This document shows positions 17,174 through 26,500 of a DNA stretch of 41,719 nucleotides, piece after piece. Where the stretch lies: the NCBI GenBank assembly GCA_903901975.1, contig CAIUTB010000135.1, positions 1-41,719 of the forward strand, written 5' to 3'. Under the pieces are notes generated by a model, which ran no database searches, had not been told where the DNA came from, and saw only the letters and a list, made by a program, of their open reading frames with translations. Made by a program: the position numbers and the translations under genes. This stretch comes from an uncultured Bacteroidales bacterium (GTDB lineage: Bacteria > Bacteroidota > Bacteroidia > Bacteroidales > Paludibacteraceae). Numbering within the stretch: the first letter of the stretch is position 1; each line of letters begins with the position of its first letter.

Positions 17174-19690
17174 TCATCTCCTGATAAATTTACCCGTTTT
17201 TATTTCCCCATCGGTTTCAATTCTAAGCAAATAAGTACCAGCGCTAAGTTCCTTAATCGGTACTGCAATTTCCAGTTTACTTTCAGGCTTAAAGTACAAT
17301 AACTGTCTTCCTGAAATATCGAAGATTGTTACGTTTTTGATTGTTTTATCCGATTTGAGTTGAATATAATCCAGAGCAGGATTCGGATACAATTCCATAT
17401 TTGTAGATTGAATTGGTTGTGACAACGCACTCAAATTATCCACCAAAGCAAAAATGATAGTTGCCGAATCGGATGGTGCAATTTCTTTCCAGGTATTACT
17501 TGTACTATAATAGCACACATCCACAGAATAGGTACTTGGATTCAGATTAATTATTCCGCTGAAATTGACAGTAAGTTCCTGACCTTTCTCAATGGTTACA
17601 TTTTGATTGCCTAATGTAGCAATAATACTCCCACCATTTTTGGGATATATATTTGCGACCATTCTGTTATCGAAATAACCATCTGTGTTTTTGATATGTG
17701 CGGTCAAAACAGCATTATTTTTATCTACTTTCGGTTGATTGTCGAACGAAATGATATGAGTCAATACAAGATTAGTTATTCCTGTTGGTGTTGGCAGGAC
17801 TTTTATCGGTAGTGAGCGGAGAATGGCATTCGTTGTTCCATTTGACCGAATATTCAATGAATCGTACAAAATATTCACATGGTAATTTCCGGTGGCAACA
17901 GTTACATTTCCACTGAAATCAATATTTTTTGTTACACCAGCGGCAATATTGATGGGTTGAGATGAAATGGTCTGAGTCACATCAGCCAAAGAGTCTGATT
18001 GTAGAATAACGGTAAAAGTGGAATTATATTCGCCACCCGTATTAGTGATATTTACACTCACACGTCCGGTCTTGTTCAGATAATAATTGTTCGGAATACT
18101 GAGCGAATTTACATTAAATTGAGGATATGCATCTCTGGTTGTGTAAAATTTCAGTTTAGTGTCTGTTACAGTAAGATTTACATAATCAGTTGTTCCAATT
18201 TTTTGACGTACTTTTTGCCAAACATTTTCCTCGGTGGCACGATAAATTGCATATAATTTATATTCTCCTACTGCTATGGTTGTTGGCATTGTAACTGTTG
18301 AAAAGCTAAAAGTAGTCCAACCGCTACCACTCAACAGCCGTGAAACACTTACATTCTTAAGTATCTGTACTAATGCATTATTATTGTCATATAATGCCAA
18401 TGCCACGTATCCGCCAAAAGTATTGATGCCGTTATTATACAGGTTTTGAAGATTCATGGTGAAAGCTGTTGTACGATCAATAGAATCAGTCACGCTGCTG
18501 TATAATTTACCGGAACATAAACGATACGATGAAACAGATGTCGTGTTGGGTTTTTGTATTCCGGTAGTAATACCCTGACTGGCATTGTATCCACCTGCAG
18601 TTCCACCAATACCCTGATCGGCAGGATTTAGTACCGAGAGTTCAAAATATCCATTTGATGAGCCACCCCAGCCCCAGTTGAAATGGAATAATCCGTTAGC
18701 ATCATACCCATCGCACACAAACAGGTGACCACCAGTGGTAGCTTGTCCATCGTACAAAACAGGACGGGAAGCGTTGAGTTCAGTTTTAATGATATCAGCC
18801 CATTCAGGCTTTGAATAATAATCTCGTTGAAAGAACTGGATATTTGAATCGTAATTGAAATAAGTTATTAGTGATTTGGCCATGGTAAAAGAAGATGCAC
18901 TGCTTGATTTTCCATAGTCCATATTTACCGAAACACCGCAAGAATACATCAGGTTTGCCACTGCATTTTTCTGAATATCTGTGCTTGTTGAATTATAATA
19001 ATCTGACATGTTTGCCCAATCGTAGCTTGTCGCGGAAAAATCTACTGTAAGTGGGACATTAAGCGTTTTGCTCGTATAGTTTTTTAATCCAAGTCCCGTC
19101 AGAGGCCAACTGTGATACTTCATCACCTGAGCCATTCCGGTAGCAACACAACCGGTAACACACCTGGTAGTAGCATCAAACATTGGGCATAAGTTGTTGT
19201 ATGGTGAACCTTGATTCCATTTTATGCCGACTAATAGTGGTGCTATACTTGTTGCAAATGAAGAATTATTTGATTCTTCATTTTTTGATTTCATTATAGG
19301 AATGGCAGTTACTGGAAGATTATCGAGGTTTTGTAATTCTGTCTCATAAAACGCAAGCCAGCTTTTCATATTCTCCGGAATATAGGTAGCATCAAAACAA
19401 CCTTCATCGGCATAGCCCAAAATATCTTTTGCACGGTCATTCCCTGAAACAATAACATATCCGTTATTTTCACCTATATTGTATACATAAAAAAGTGGCG
19501 AAACCGTTTTGGTGCTTGAATATACCAACCTAAGCTTTCTGATAGTTCCAGGCGCCCTCATTAATGAGCTTCCTGAAAGTTTAATAAACGAACCTGCCAG
19601 ATTTACAGCATCGCTTTCAGTCCTGTTTTTCGAATATCCGAAGGAAAGTAAAATAATTAATAATCCGGCAAGGATGGTGGCTTTTCTCAT
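17174..19690 (-). CDS. C10 family (streptopain-type) cysteine protease with T9SS sorting domain
   Basis: 838 residues. After the signal peptide (TILAGLLIILLSFGYS) comes a streptopain prodomain (~22-125; YVYNIGENNGYVIVSGNDRA, ILGYADEG). The catalytic domain (~150-375) has the nucleophile Cys181 in TGCVATGMAQVMKYHSWP and His322 in GGHLFVCDGYD, followed by FHFNWGWGGSSNGYFEL, all classic for peptidase family C10 (papain clan). Residues ~400-760 form beta-sandwich repeats of the CARDB/FN3 kind, making the protein about twice the length of streptococcal SpeB. Residues ~765-838 (NMELYPNPALDYIQL, IFDISGRQLL, LSAGTYLLRIE) are a type A T9SS sorting domain. It is expected to be a secreted, self-activating protease. 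Its place inside a glycan locus is unusual and may serve glycoprotein substrates or processing of surface proteins. A TAGGTTTG box lies about 26 bases upstream. Confidence 0.93.
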   Translation of the reverse strand: MRKATILAGLLIILLSFGYSKNRTESDAVNLAGSFIKLSGSSLMRAPGTIRKLRLVYSSTKTVSPLFYVYNIGENNGYVIVSGNDRAKDILGYADEGCFDATYIPENMKSWLAFYETELQNLDNLPVTAIPIMKSKNEESNNSSFATSIAPLLVGIKWNQGSPYNNLCPMFDATTRCVTGCVATGMAQVMKYHSWPLTGLGLKNYTSKTLNVPLTVDFSATSYDWANMSDYYNSTSTDIQKNAVANLMYSCGVSVNMDYGKSSSASSFTMAKSLITYFNYDSNIQFFQRDYYSKPEWADIIKTELNASRPVLYDGQATTGGHLFVCDGYDANGLFHFNWGWGGSSNGYFELSVLNPADQGIGGTAGGYNASQGITTGIQKPNTTSVSSYRLCSGKLYSSVTDSIDRTTAFTMNLQNLYNNGINTFGGYVALALYDNNNALVQILKNVSVSRLLSGSGWTTFSFSTVTMPTTIAVGEYKLYAIYRATEENVWQKVRQKIGTTDYVNLTVTDTKLKFYTTRDAYPQFNVNSLSIPNNYYLNKTGRVSVNITNTGGEYNSTFTVILQSDSLADVTQTISSQPINIAAGVTKNIDFSGNVTVATGNYHVNILYDSLNIRSNGTTNAILRSLPIKVLPTPTGITNLVLTHIISFDNQPKVDKNNAVLTAHIKNTDGYFDNRMVANIYPKNGGSIIATLGNQNVTIEKGQELTVNFSGIINLNPSTYSVDVCYYSTSNTWKEIAPSDSATIIFALVDNLSALSQPIQSTNMELYPNPALDYIQLKSDKTIKNVTIFDISGRQLLYFKPESKLEIAVPIKELSAGTYLLRIETDGEIKTGKFIRR

Positions 19691-19715
19691 GAATACATTT
19701 ATTTTAGTTCAATTG

Positions 19716-19723
19716 CAAACCTA
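19716..19723 (-). promoter_or_regulatory. Candidate -7 promoter element for the C10 protease gene
   Basis: The minus strand reads TAGGTTTG, matching TAnnTTTG, about 26 bases before the ATG at 19690. No convincing -33 element. Confidence 0.35.
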
Positions 19724-20033
19724 CTTTTACGATATTCCAATTAATCGAGTTGTAATTATCACAAAATTACCCATATTTAATTTAGTTAGGGGTAATCAAT
19801 TTTCCATATTTTTGTATGTTTTCTTCTGACTTAAAAATAACTTTTATATTGTTTTGTTTTTGGACTTACTACTTGTTGATTATAAATATTTTACTCTGTT
19901 TTACATCCCTCATACAAAACTGTACACAAATTTGGAAGAATGAATACCATGAGCAATGTTTTTTCAATCTATTTTTGTTTCGTGAAATTTACCCACAAGT
20001 AAAAAGATTAAAACAACTTTTAAAATAATTAGT
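19724..20033. other. Divergent intergenic region, AT-rich, promoter candidates only
   Basis: This gap between the protease and the next beta-helix gene holds two plus-strand TATTTTTG boxes (19807-19814 and 19970-19977). A 70-codon open frame at 19816-20028 is hydrophobic and Phe/Leu-rich in the way AT-rich non-coding DNA often is, and I do not call it a gene. No repeat or RNA structure stands out. Confidence 0.5.
19970..19977 (+). promoter_or_regulatory. Candidate -7 promoter element for beta-helix gene 20034
   Basis: TATTTTTG matches TAnnTTTG 56 bases before the start codon, a distance similar to the other beta-helix genes here. A second copy at 19807-19814 is a more distant alternative. 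Confidence 0.4.
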
Positions 20034-22187
20034 ATGAAAAGATTTAAACTTCTTCTTTTAGTATCAGTATTTGTTGGATTTGCTAATGCAACGGTTTATT
20101 ATGTGAGTTCTTCGGGAGACAATACTGATGGTTTAACTTGGACAACAGCCTATGCTTCTCCAACTGCTGCATTAGCAGGAACACCTGTTGCCGGTGATGA
20201 AGTGTGGGTTAAACAGGGAACTTATGTTTCTGCAGCAACTTTAAGTTGGAAAACAGGCATTAATTTCTATGGAGGATTTGTTGGAAATGAAACTCTTCGT
20301 ACTCAACGTAGTACAGATGCGACACTTACTATTTTGGAAGGAAACAGAACAAACCGTGTTTTAAATGCTCCATCCATGGCTTCACCTACAACCTGGAGCG
20401 GTTTTACTGTTCAGAAAGGTAAAACAACAACCGGTGCCGGTGCTTTTCTTCAGAAAAATGCAATTCTTGATAATTGTATTATTCAATATAACAGTGCAAC
20501 CAATAGTGGTGGTGCTATATATATACAGGGTCTTACATCAGATGCCGATTCTATAAAAGTATTGAATTGTATTATACGAGCTGATACTGCTGCCTTTGCA
20601 GGTGCAGGCAAATACGGTGGTGGAGGTATTTATATCAAAGCAGGATCATGGAAAGGTATTGTTAGGGGTTGTACAATTGATGGAAACGTGGTAGACGGAA
20701 TTGCAAATGTAAGTTCCGATATTGATGGAGCTGGTGTTTATGTAGGCGATGGAACGTTGGACAATTGCATAATAAAAAACAATTTAGCAACCAGCAAAAA
20801 TGCCACAACAAAAGCAGTTACAATTACTGGTAAATGTCAGGGTGGTGGACTTATGATTATGCCTCAGACTACAGCCAATCCAATTGTTGTGAAGAATTGT
20901 AGCATTACTGGTAACAGTTCTCAGACATCACAGGGTGGCGGTATTGCGATTGATCCACTTTGGACATCAGCTTTAATTGCTGCTCCGATTAATATTTCAA
21001 AAACGATAATAAATAACAATTTTGCCTATAAAAGTGGCGGTGGTATTATGGCTGATGGACAGTTTGCAACTTCAACCTCTTCTTATAAATTCGAAAATTG
21101 TGTAATCTCAAATAACAGGACTCAAACAGGACAGGGTGGAGCAGCATTTGTGAATAATATTGCCGCTTACAGTGGAACGGTTAGTTTTACAAATTGTCAT
21201 ATTGTAAACAACAGAATGTGTGTTTATAATTATGGTGGTGGAGGATTCTATTATAATAATATTCCTGCGGTAATTAAAAACTGTGTGTTCTGGGGAAATC
21301 TGAATGCCGGTACTTCACCATTGAAACATCATATCAGAACTGCCGGGGTTGATGGTAATCAGATACTGAATTGTGCGTTTGACACACGTTTCCTGACAGC
21401 TGATGTCTATACCACAACAACTCTGACAGGAACGGTAACTGTTGAACTTTCAAATACCGGTTCGGATGTAGGAAAATTATACCCAGCCTTTGTAACTCCA
21501 ACAAACTTTACAGGCAATGTGGTTACAACTGCAGTTGATTCATTGGCAATGATCACCAACGCTAACTGGGGAATAACGTCAGCTTCAGCTTGTTTGAATG
21601 CAGGTACAACTACTGCAGCAACTACGGATATTACAGGTTTGGCTCGTCCACAAGGAAGTGCTTATGATATTGGTGCATACGAACTAGCATATTATTACAC
21701 AACTACTATCACATTTAATACGGGTGGTACCGTAAATAGTTACACTTCTGGTGCTGTTGATTCTCAGTTACAGGGAAAACAACTGACATTTACCATAACT
21801 CCGAATCCTGGAAAAGGAATTCAGTCGATACTTTATAATGGTACTGAAGTGAAAACTCAACTTACAAATTTACTTGGTTCAAGTGTTTACTATGGAGGTA
21901 ATTACACAGCACCGGCATTAAGTGCTAATTCAACATTGGTTGTAGTATTTGAAATTGATCCTACTACTGGATTAAATCCGGTAGAGAATGAGTTTCAATA
22001 TATCTCAGCAAACAAAAAATTAGAAGTGCGTGGTTTAGTTTCAGGTTCAGAAGTATCAATATATACAGTTGCCGGACTTAAAATGGCAACCAGAACCGCA
22101 AGTTCTTCAACTGAAACTTTTGACTTGCCTCAGGGAATTTATCTCGTGAAAGCTGTCAATACTATTAAAAAGGTTGTTGTGCCCTAA
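20034..22187 (+). CDS. Secreted right-handed beta-helix protein with T9SS sorting domain
   Basis: 717 residues. The signal peptide (FKLLLLVSVFVGFANA) is followed by TVYYVSSSGDNTDGLTWTTAY and a beta-helix domain to residue ~550 (GGGIYIKAGSWKGIVRGCTI, GGGLMIMPQTT, GGGIAIDPLW, CHIVNNRMCVYNYGGGGFYY), closing with LARPQGSAYDIGAYELAYYY. An Ig-like/bacterial-repeat module follows (~552-640; TITFNTGGTVNSYTSG, LTFTITPNPGKGI). The last ~70 residues (EVSIYTVAGLKMATRT, LPQGIYLVKAVNTIKKVVV) are a type A T9SS sorting domain. Residues ~80-135 are almost identical to the protein at 37431-41501 (NETLRTQRSTDATLTILEGN, RVLNAPSMASPTTW), pointing to recent duplication or gene conversion. It sits alone between terminator-like and promoter-like elements. 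Its function is unknown; surface adhesion or glycan binding is plausible. Confidence 0.9.
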   Translation: MKRFKLLLLVSVFVGFANATVYYVSSSGDNTDGLTWTTAYASPTAALAGTPVAGDEVWVKQGTYVSAATLSWKTGINFYGGFVGNETLRTQRSTDATLTILEGNRTNRVLNAPSMASPTTWSGFTVQKGKTTTGAGAFLQKNAILDNCIIQYNSATNSGGAIYIQGLTSDADSIKVLNCIIRADTAAFAGAGKYGGGGIYIKAGSWKGIVRGCTIDGNVVDGIANVSSDIDGAGVYVGDGTLDNCIIKNNLATSKNATTKAVTITGKCQGGGLMIMPQTTANPIVVKNCSITGNSSQTSQGGGIAIDPLWTSALIAAPINISKTIINNNFAYKSGGGIMADGQFATSTSSYKFENCVISNNRTQTGQGGAAFVNNIAAYSGTVSFTNCHIVNNRMCVYNYGGGGFYYNNIPAVIKNCVFWGNLNAGTSPLKHHIRTAGVDGNQILNCAFDTRFLTADVYTTTTLTGTVTVELSNTGSDVGKLYPAFVTPTNFTGNVVTTAVDSLAMITNANWGITSASACLNAGTTTAATTDITGLARPQGSAYDIGAYELAYYYTTTITFNTGGTVNSYTSGAVDSQLQGKQLTFTITPNPGKGIQSILYNGTEVKTQLTNLLGSSVYYGGNYTAPALSANSTLVVVFEIDPTTGLNPVENEFQYISANKKLEVRGLVSGSEVSIYTVAGLKMATRTASSSTETFDLPQGIYLVKAVNTIKKVVVP

Positions 22188-22206
22188 TATATTACTTTCC
22201 TAATTT

Positions 22207-22270
22207 ACCCATTGTATTCTGCAAATAATATCGTGTTATTTGTCTGATTACAATGGGTTTATTTTTTATT
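22207..22270 (+). terminator. Nested-hairpin terminator after beta-helix gene 20034
   Basis: ACCCATTGTA (22207-22216) pairs perfectly with TACAATGGGT (22249-22258), and within the loop CAAATAA (22222-22228) pairs with TTATTTG (22236-22242). A T-rich tail follows, so this should fold as a two-storey stem and end transcription. Confidence 0.75.
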
Positions 22271-22325
22271 TTATTTGTACCTTTACGACAAAAAATTATA
22301 CAACAACAATTAAATACAGAATGGT

Positions 22326-23576
22326 ATGACTAAAAGAAACGTTCGCCATAAAAGCTTATTACTTCTTCCTTTTTTTGTTTTTTGTATTCAAATTTCAACT
22401 GCAAAAATAAATAATACAGTTACTGGTAATCAAGATCGTGCATACTGGGTCTCACTGCTCGATAAAATTGCTTCACCGGCTTTGTCCAATCTAAGCAAAA
22501 ATGAGCTGCATAAAAATATGCCGGTAGAATACAGTCCTATTTGGGACGGACGTGATAAGGAAGTGGCTTATCTGGAATGTTTTGGACGGTTAGTTGCCGG
22601 AATAGCTCCATTTCTGGCACTTCCACCCGATGGAACTCCCGAAAGTAAAATACGGGAACGGTTGCTGGTGCAAACACAGCAAAGTATAACACAGGGATTT
22701 AATCCCGAAAGTACAGATTATTTGTTCAAAGCGTCAAAAACCGCACAAACTCTGGTTGATGCTGCCTATATTGCACAAGCTTTATTAGCTGCGCCAGCAG
22801 TATTGTGGCAGCCACTCGATTCAGTCACCAAAACACGGATTATTCACGAATTTGTAAAAATACGACAAATCAAACCGTTCAATAGCAACTGGTTATTATT
22901 TGCAGCCATGGTGGAGACTTTTCTGCTTCAGGTTGGTGAAAAACCCGACGAGGCTAGAATTGACAATGCCATTGATAAAATAAATGAGTGGTATGTGGGT
23001 GACGGTTGGTACAGCGATGGTCCAAAATTTCATTTCGACTATTACAACGGTTACGTTATTCATCCTATGTTGGTGGAGGTGTTGCGGGTAAATCTTGCTC
23101 ATGGCCGGCGTAGTGCGAAAGAGTACGAACTGGCTTATAAACGGATGCAACGCTACGGGGCGTTTCAGGAAAGGTATATTTCGCCCGAAGGAACTTATCC
23201 GGTCTTTGGGCGTTCCTCAACGTATCGTGTTGGTGCTTTTCAGCCTCTTGTGAAACTCGCACTAGATCATAAACTACCGGAAGATATAAAACCTGCTCAG
23301 GTGCGTTGTGCGTTAACAGCCGTTATGAAAAATATGTTCATTCCATCCACTTTCCGACCAGGTAACTGGCTTACTCTGGGCTTGGTTGGCGACAAACAGG
23401 AGAATCTGGCAGATTACTACTCCAACACCGGCAGTATGTACCTGACGTCACTCGTGTTTTTATCGCTGGGCTTACCTGCAGCCGATGAGTTTTGGTCGGC
23501 TCCGAATGCAGAATGGACACAGAAAAAGGCCTGGAGCGGAAAGAAGTTTTCAAAAGATTATGCGGTTGATTATTAA
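22326..23576 (+). CDS. DUF2264 family secreted protein, putative glycan-active (alpha/alpha-toroid) enzyme
   Basis: 416 residues with an N-terminal signal peptide (LLLLPFFVFCIQISTAK). From residue ~36 (NQDRAYWVSLLDKIASPALS) to the end it matches the DUF2264 pattern: PIWDGRDKEVAYLECFGRLV (71-90), IAPFLALPPDG, NWLLFAAMVETFLL (~188-201), DGWYSDGPKFHFDYYNGYVIH (~226-246) and FGRSSTYR. The fold is a helical toroid like those of GH88/GH105 and many lyases, with Asp/Glu/His/Tyr-rich loops that could be catalytic. DUF2264 proteins are frequent in uronate-related Bacteroidota loci; from memory some are classed as CAZy GH154 (beta-glucuronidase), which I cannot confirm here. The gene lies 13 bases upstream of the GH31 gene, so the two are co-transcribed. 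It is GC-richer than the beta-helix genes. Confidence 0.85.
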   Translation: MTKRNVRHKSLLLLPFFVFCIQISTAKINNTVTGNQDRAYWVSLLDKIASPALSNLSKNELHKNMPVEYSPIWDGRDKEVAYLECFGRLVAGIAPFLALPPDGTPESKIRERLLVQTQQSITQGFNPESTDYLFKASKTAQTLVDAAYIAQALLAAPAVLWQPLDSVTKTRIIHEFVKIRQIKPFNSNWLLFAAMVETFLLQVGEKPDEARIDNAIDKINEWYVGDGWYSDGPKFHFDYYNGYVIHPMLVEVLRVNLAHGRRSAKEYELAYKRMQRYGAFQERYISPEGTYPVFGRSSTYRVGAFQPLVKLALDHKLPEDIKPAQVRCALTAVMKNMFIPSTFRPGNWLTLGLVGDKQENLADYYSNTGSMYLTSLVFLSLGLPAADEFWSAPNAEWTQKKAWSGKKFSKDYAVDY

Positions 23577-23589
23577 AAAAATAAATGTC

Positions 23590-26500
23590 ATGAAAAGATT
23601 CATTTTAGCCACTTTCTTTGTTGGCTTATTGCTGAATATCTCTGCTCAAAAAACAACTACAAAAGTTTTTTGGAAAGAGGACTTCTCTTCAGGAAAAATT
23701 CCAGAAGGCTGGAAATCAGTAGCCCTTAACGACAGTAGCTCCAACTGGTTTTTTACCGATCAACCTTATCCCGGTTCGCCCGGACGAAATTATCAGGCAC
23801 CGCCAATTGCTTCAGCCAGTCGTGGTTATCACATGCAAATTGCACCCGGCGTTCGCGTAGGTAAGAATATCCGCAAATGGAAAAAAGCGAATATCCAGCC
23901 CAATGCCTATATCCAAACCTGTGGCATTGACTGCTCTGCTAAAAAATCGGTGGTGCTGAAATTCCAACAAAACTTTTTTTGGGGCGAATGGGAACAGCCC
24001 GGGCTGGTTTCAGGACTTATTGTGGCGGTTAGTAACAACGAAAAAGATTGGAAAGAGTACGATGTCAGGAATAATATCGCCCCGGCTTCCGATTGTCCAA
24101 ACCCAATGAACGTGGAATTGAATATTACGGCTGTTGCTGCCGGTCAAAAGACGGTTTATATTCGATTCTGGTGGCGAAATATGTATCAATGGTATTGGAT
24201 GGTTGACGATATACAACTCTCGGAGGCATTCGATTCCGATGTGCAGGCTTTGGATATTGTTTCTCACAAAAAAGAGGGCAATGTGTTCGGTCAGCATGAC
24301 GATATGAAATTTCGTGTTGTAAACCTGAGTTCCAAACCACTTAGCCAAAACATAAATTGCTATTTACAGCTCGATAAACGTCCGTTGATGAAGGTTACCA
24401 TACCAGCAACCACTAAAAAACCAATCGGAATTATTGATACCATTGCAGTGGATTTTCCAAATCTGAATTTGACTGACATTGGTATTCATAAAGTAAGATT
24501 TTATACTGATTTGGAAAACGATTTGCGCCGTTCAAACGATACATTATCGATGGAACTGTACTCCAAGGCCTGCGAATTGGGGAATATTATTGACTTTAAA
24601 ATGAACGGAGATGAGTTTCAGATTTCATGCCATCAGGCCAAACTGAAAGTACAGCTTTTACGCAACGATATGTTTCGTATTTGGCTGGCCTACAATGGTG
24701 TTTTTAGTAATCCGGCCGGCAACGATATTATTATCAATGCTCCCAATACTTTAATAGACAAAAAGCTTACAGATGAAGGTGATTATTACCTGATAAAAAC
24801 ACCCGAAATGGCTATCAGAACCTATAAAATGCCTTTGAGATTTGCATTGTATAGGGCTGACAATAGCTCGTTGATTTGGGAAGAAGCCAAAGGGATTACG
24901 TATGGAAAACAAACCGTCCAATACCTGAAACGAGGCAGTGACGAACAGTTTTTTGGTGGTGGAATGCAAAATGGGCGATTCTCGCATCGTGGAAAAACGA
25001 TTAAAATGACTATTGATTATAATTGGGAAAATGGCGGAAATCCAAATCCGGAAACCTTTTATATGAGCACCAATGGCTATGGAGCTGTTCGGAATACCTA
25101 CGCCACCGGGGCTTACTCGTTTAACGATACGCTCAAGTTGACGCATGACGAAAGCCGTTTTGATTGCTATTATTTTGTGGGCAATTCGCTGAAAGAAACG
25201 CTGAGCGATTTTACTGACTTAACCGGCAAACCGTTTCTAATGTCCCGTTGGGCATTGGGTATGGGCGATTCCAATTGTTACAACCGTGGAGCAAAATCGG
25301 GAAAAACGATTGGTTCTACAACTAGCGGTCATGATGGTTTGACACCGAGCGTTATTAACATTATTGCCGACAACTATGTGGATTATAAGATGCCACGGGG
25401 CTGGATTTTGCCCAATGATGGGTATGGGTGCGGATATACGGCATTAGACTCGGTGGTACGTGAACTTAAAAAGCGGGGCTTTTACACCGGCCTGTGGACT
25501 GAAAACGGCGTGGAGAAAATTGCCCGGGAAGTAGGCGAATATGGCACACGCCTTTGTAAACTGGATGTTGCCTGGGTGGGTCCCGGTTTTAAATTTGCGT
25601 TGGACGGAGCTAAAATGGCCTACGAAGGTATCGAGAAAAACAGCGACGCGCGTGGCTTTGTGTGGACGGTGTGCGGCTGGACAGGTTCGCACCGAAACTC
25701 TGTGTTGTGGACCGGCGACCAAAGCGGAAGCTGGAATTATATTCGCTGGCACATTCCAACGGTTATTGGTTCAGGACTTTCGGCACAGAATTGTGCTACG
25801 GGTGATGTAGATGGTATTTTTGGCGGAAGTGATTCTACTTACACCCGCGACCTCCAATGGAAATGCTTTACGCCGGTGTTTATGTCGATGTCCGGCTGGG
25901 CAACGAACAATAAAAACGGCATTAAAGACAAGCAGCCCTGGCTTTTTGGCGAACCATTTACGTCCATTAACCGTAAATACCTGCAATTGAAACAACGTTT
26001 GACGCCTTATATGTACACCCTCTGTAACGAAGCTTATCAAACAGGCACACCTGCTGTACGTGGGTTGGTGCTTGAATATCCTACTGACACAGTGACGTAT
26101 AGCGATGCCACTAAGTATGAATTTTTACTTGGAAAAGATTTACTGGTGGCTCCGGTATATAAGTCGGAGGATAAACGGGACAGCATTTATTTACCTGAAG
26201 GAAACTGGATAGATTTCTGGGATGGGACAACTTTTACAGGCAAAACAATGCTGCGAAACTATTGTGCACTATTGGACAGATTGCCTCTCTTTGTCAGGGC
26301 AGGAACCATTCTTCCAATGTACCAGCCTATGATGTACGATTGGGAACGACCAACTGACACACTGACTTTGCAAGTTTATCCTTCCGGAATATCTTCGTTT
26401 ATAATGTACGAAGACGATGGAATAACCCGCGAGCACCGTCAGGGAAAGTATGCCACAACAAAATTTGAATCGGTTGTTGCTGAATCGGGAGGACTGAAAT

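Noticed and set aside
17174-17176. Stop-codon readthrough or recoding joining the C10 protease to the downstream open frame
   Set aside because: The protease already ends in a complete T9SS sorting domain before the TGA, so an extended product would mask the export signal; no recoding structure is visible.
19816-20028. 70-codon open frame before the beta-helix gene at 20034
   Set aside because: Phe/Leu/Ile-rich translation of AT-rich DNA with no recognisable motif; a -7-like box lies just before its ATG but this more likely serves the downstream gene, if anything.
23485-23589. Upstream in-frame extension of the GH31 gene
   Set aside because: It overlaps the end of the DUF2264 gene in another frame and would bury the clear signal peptide beginning at the ATG at 23590.
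24010-25146. Long minus-strand open frames inside the GH31 gene
   Set aside because: They are antisense shadows of a gene with clear domain motifs on the plus strand and show no signal peptide or known motif.
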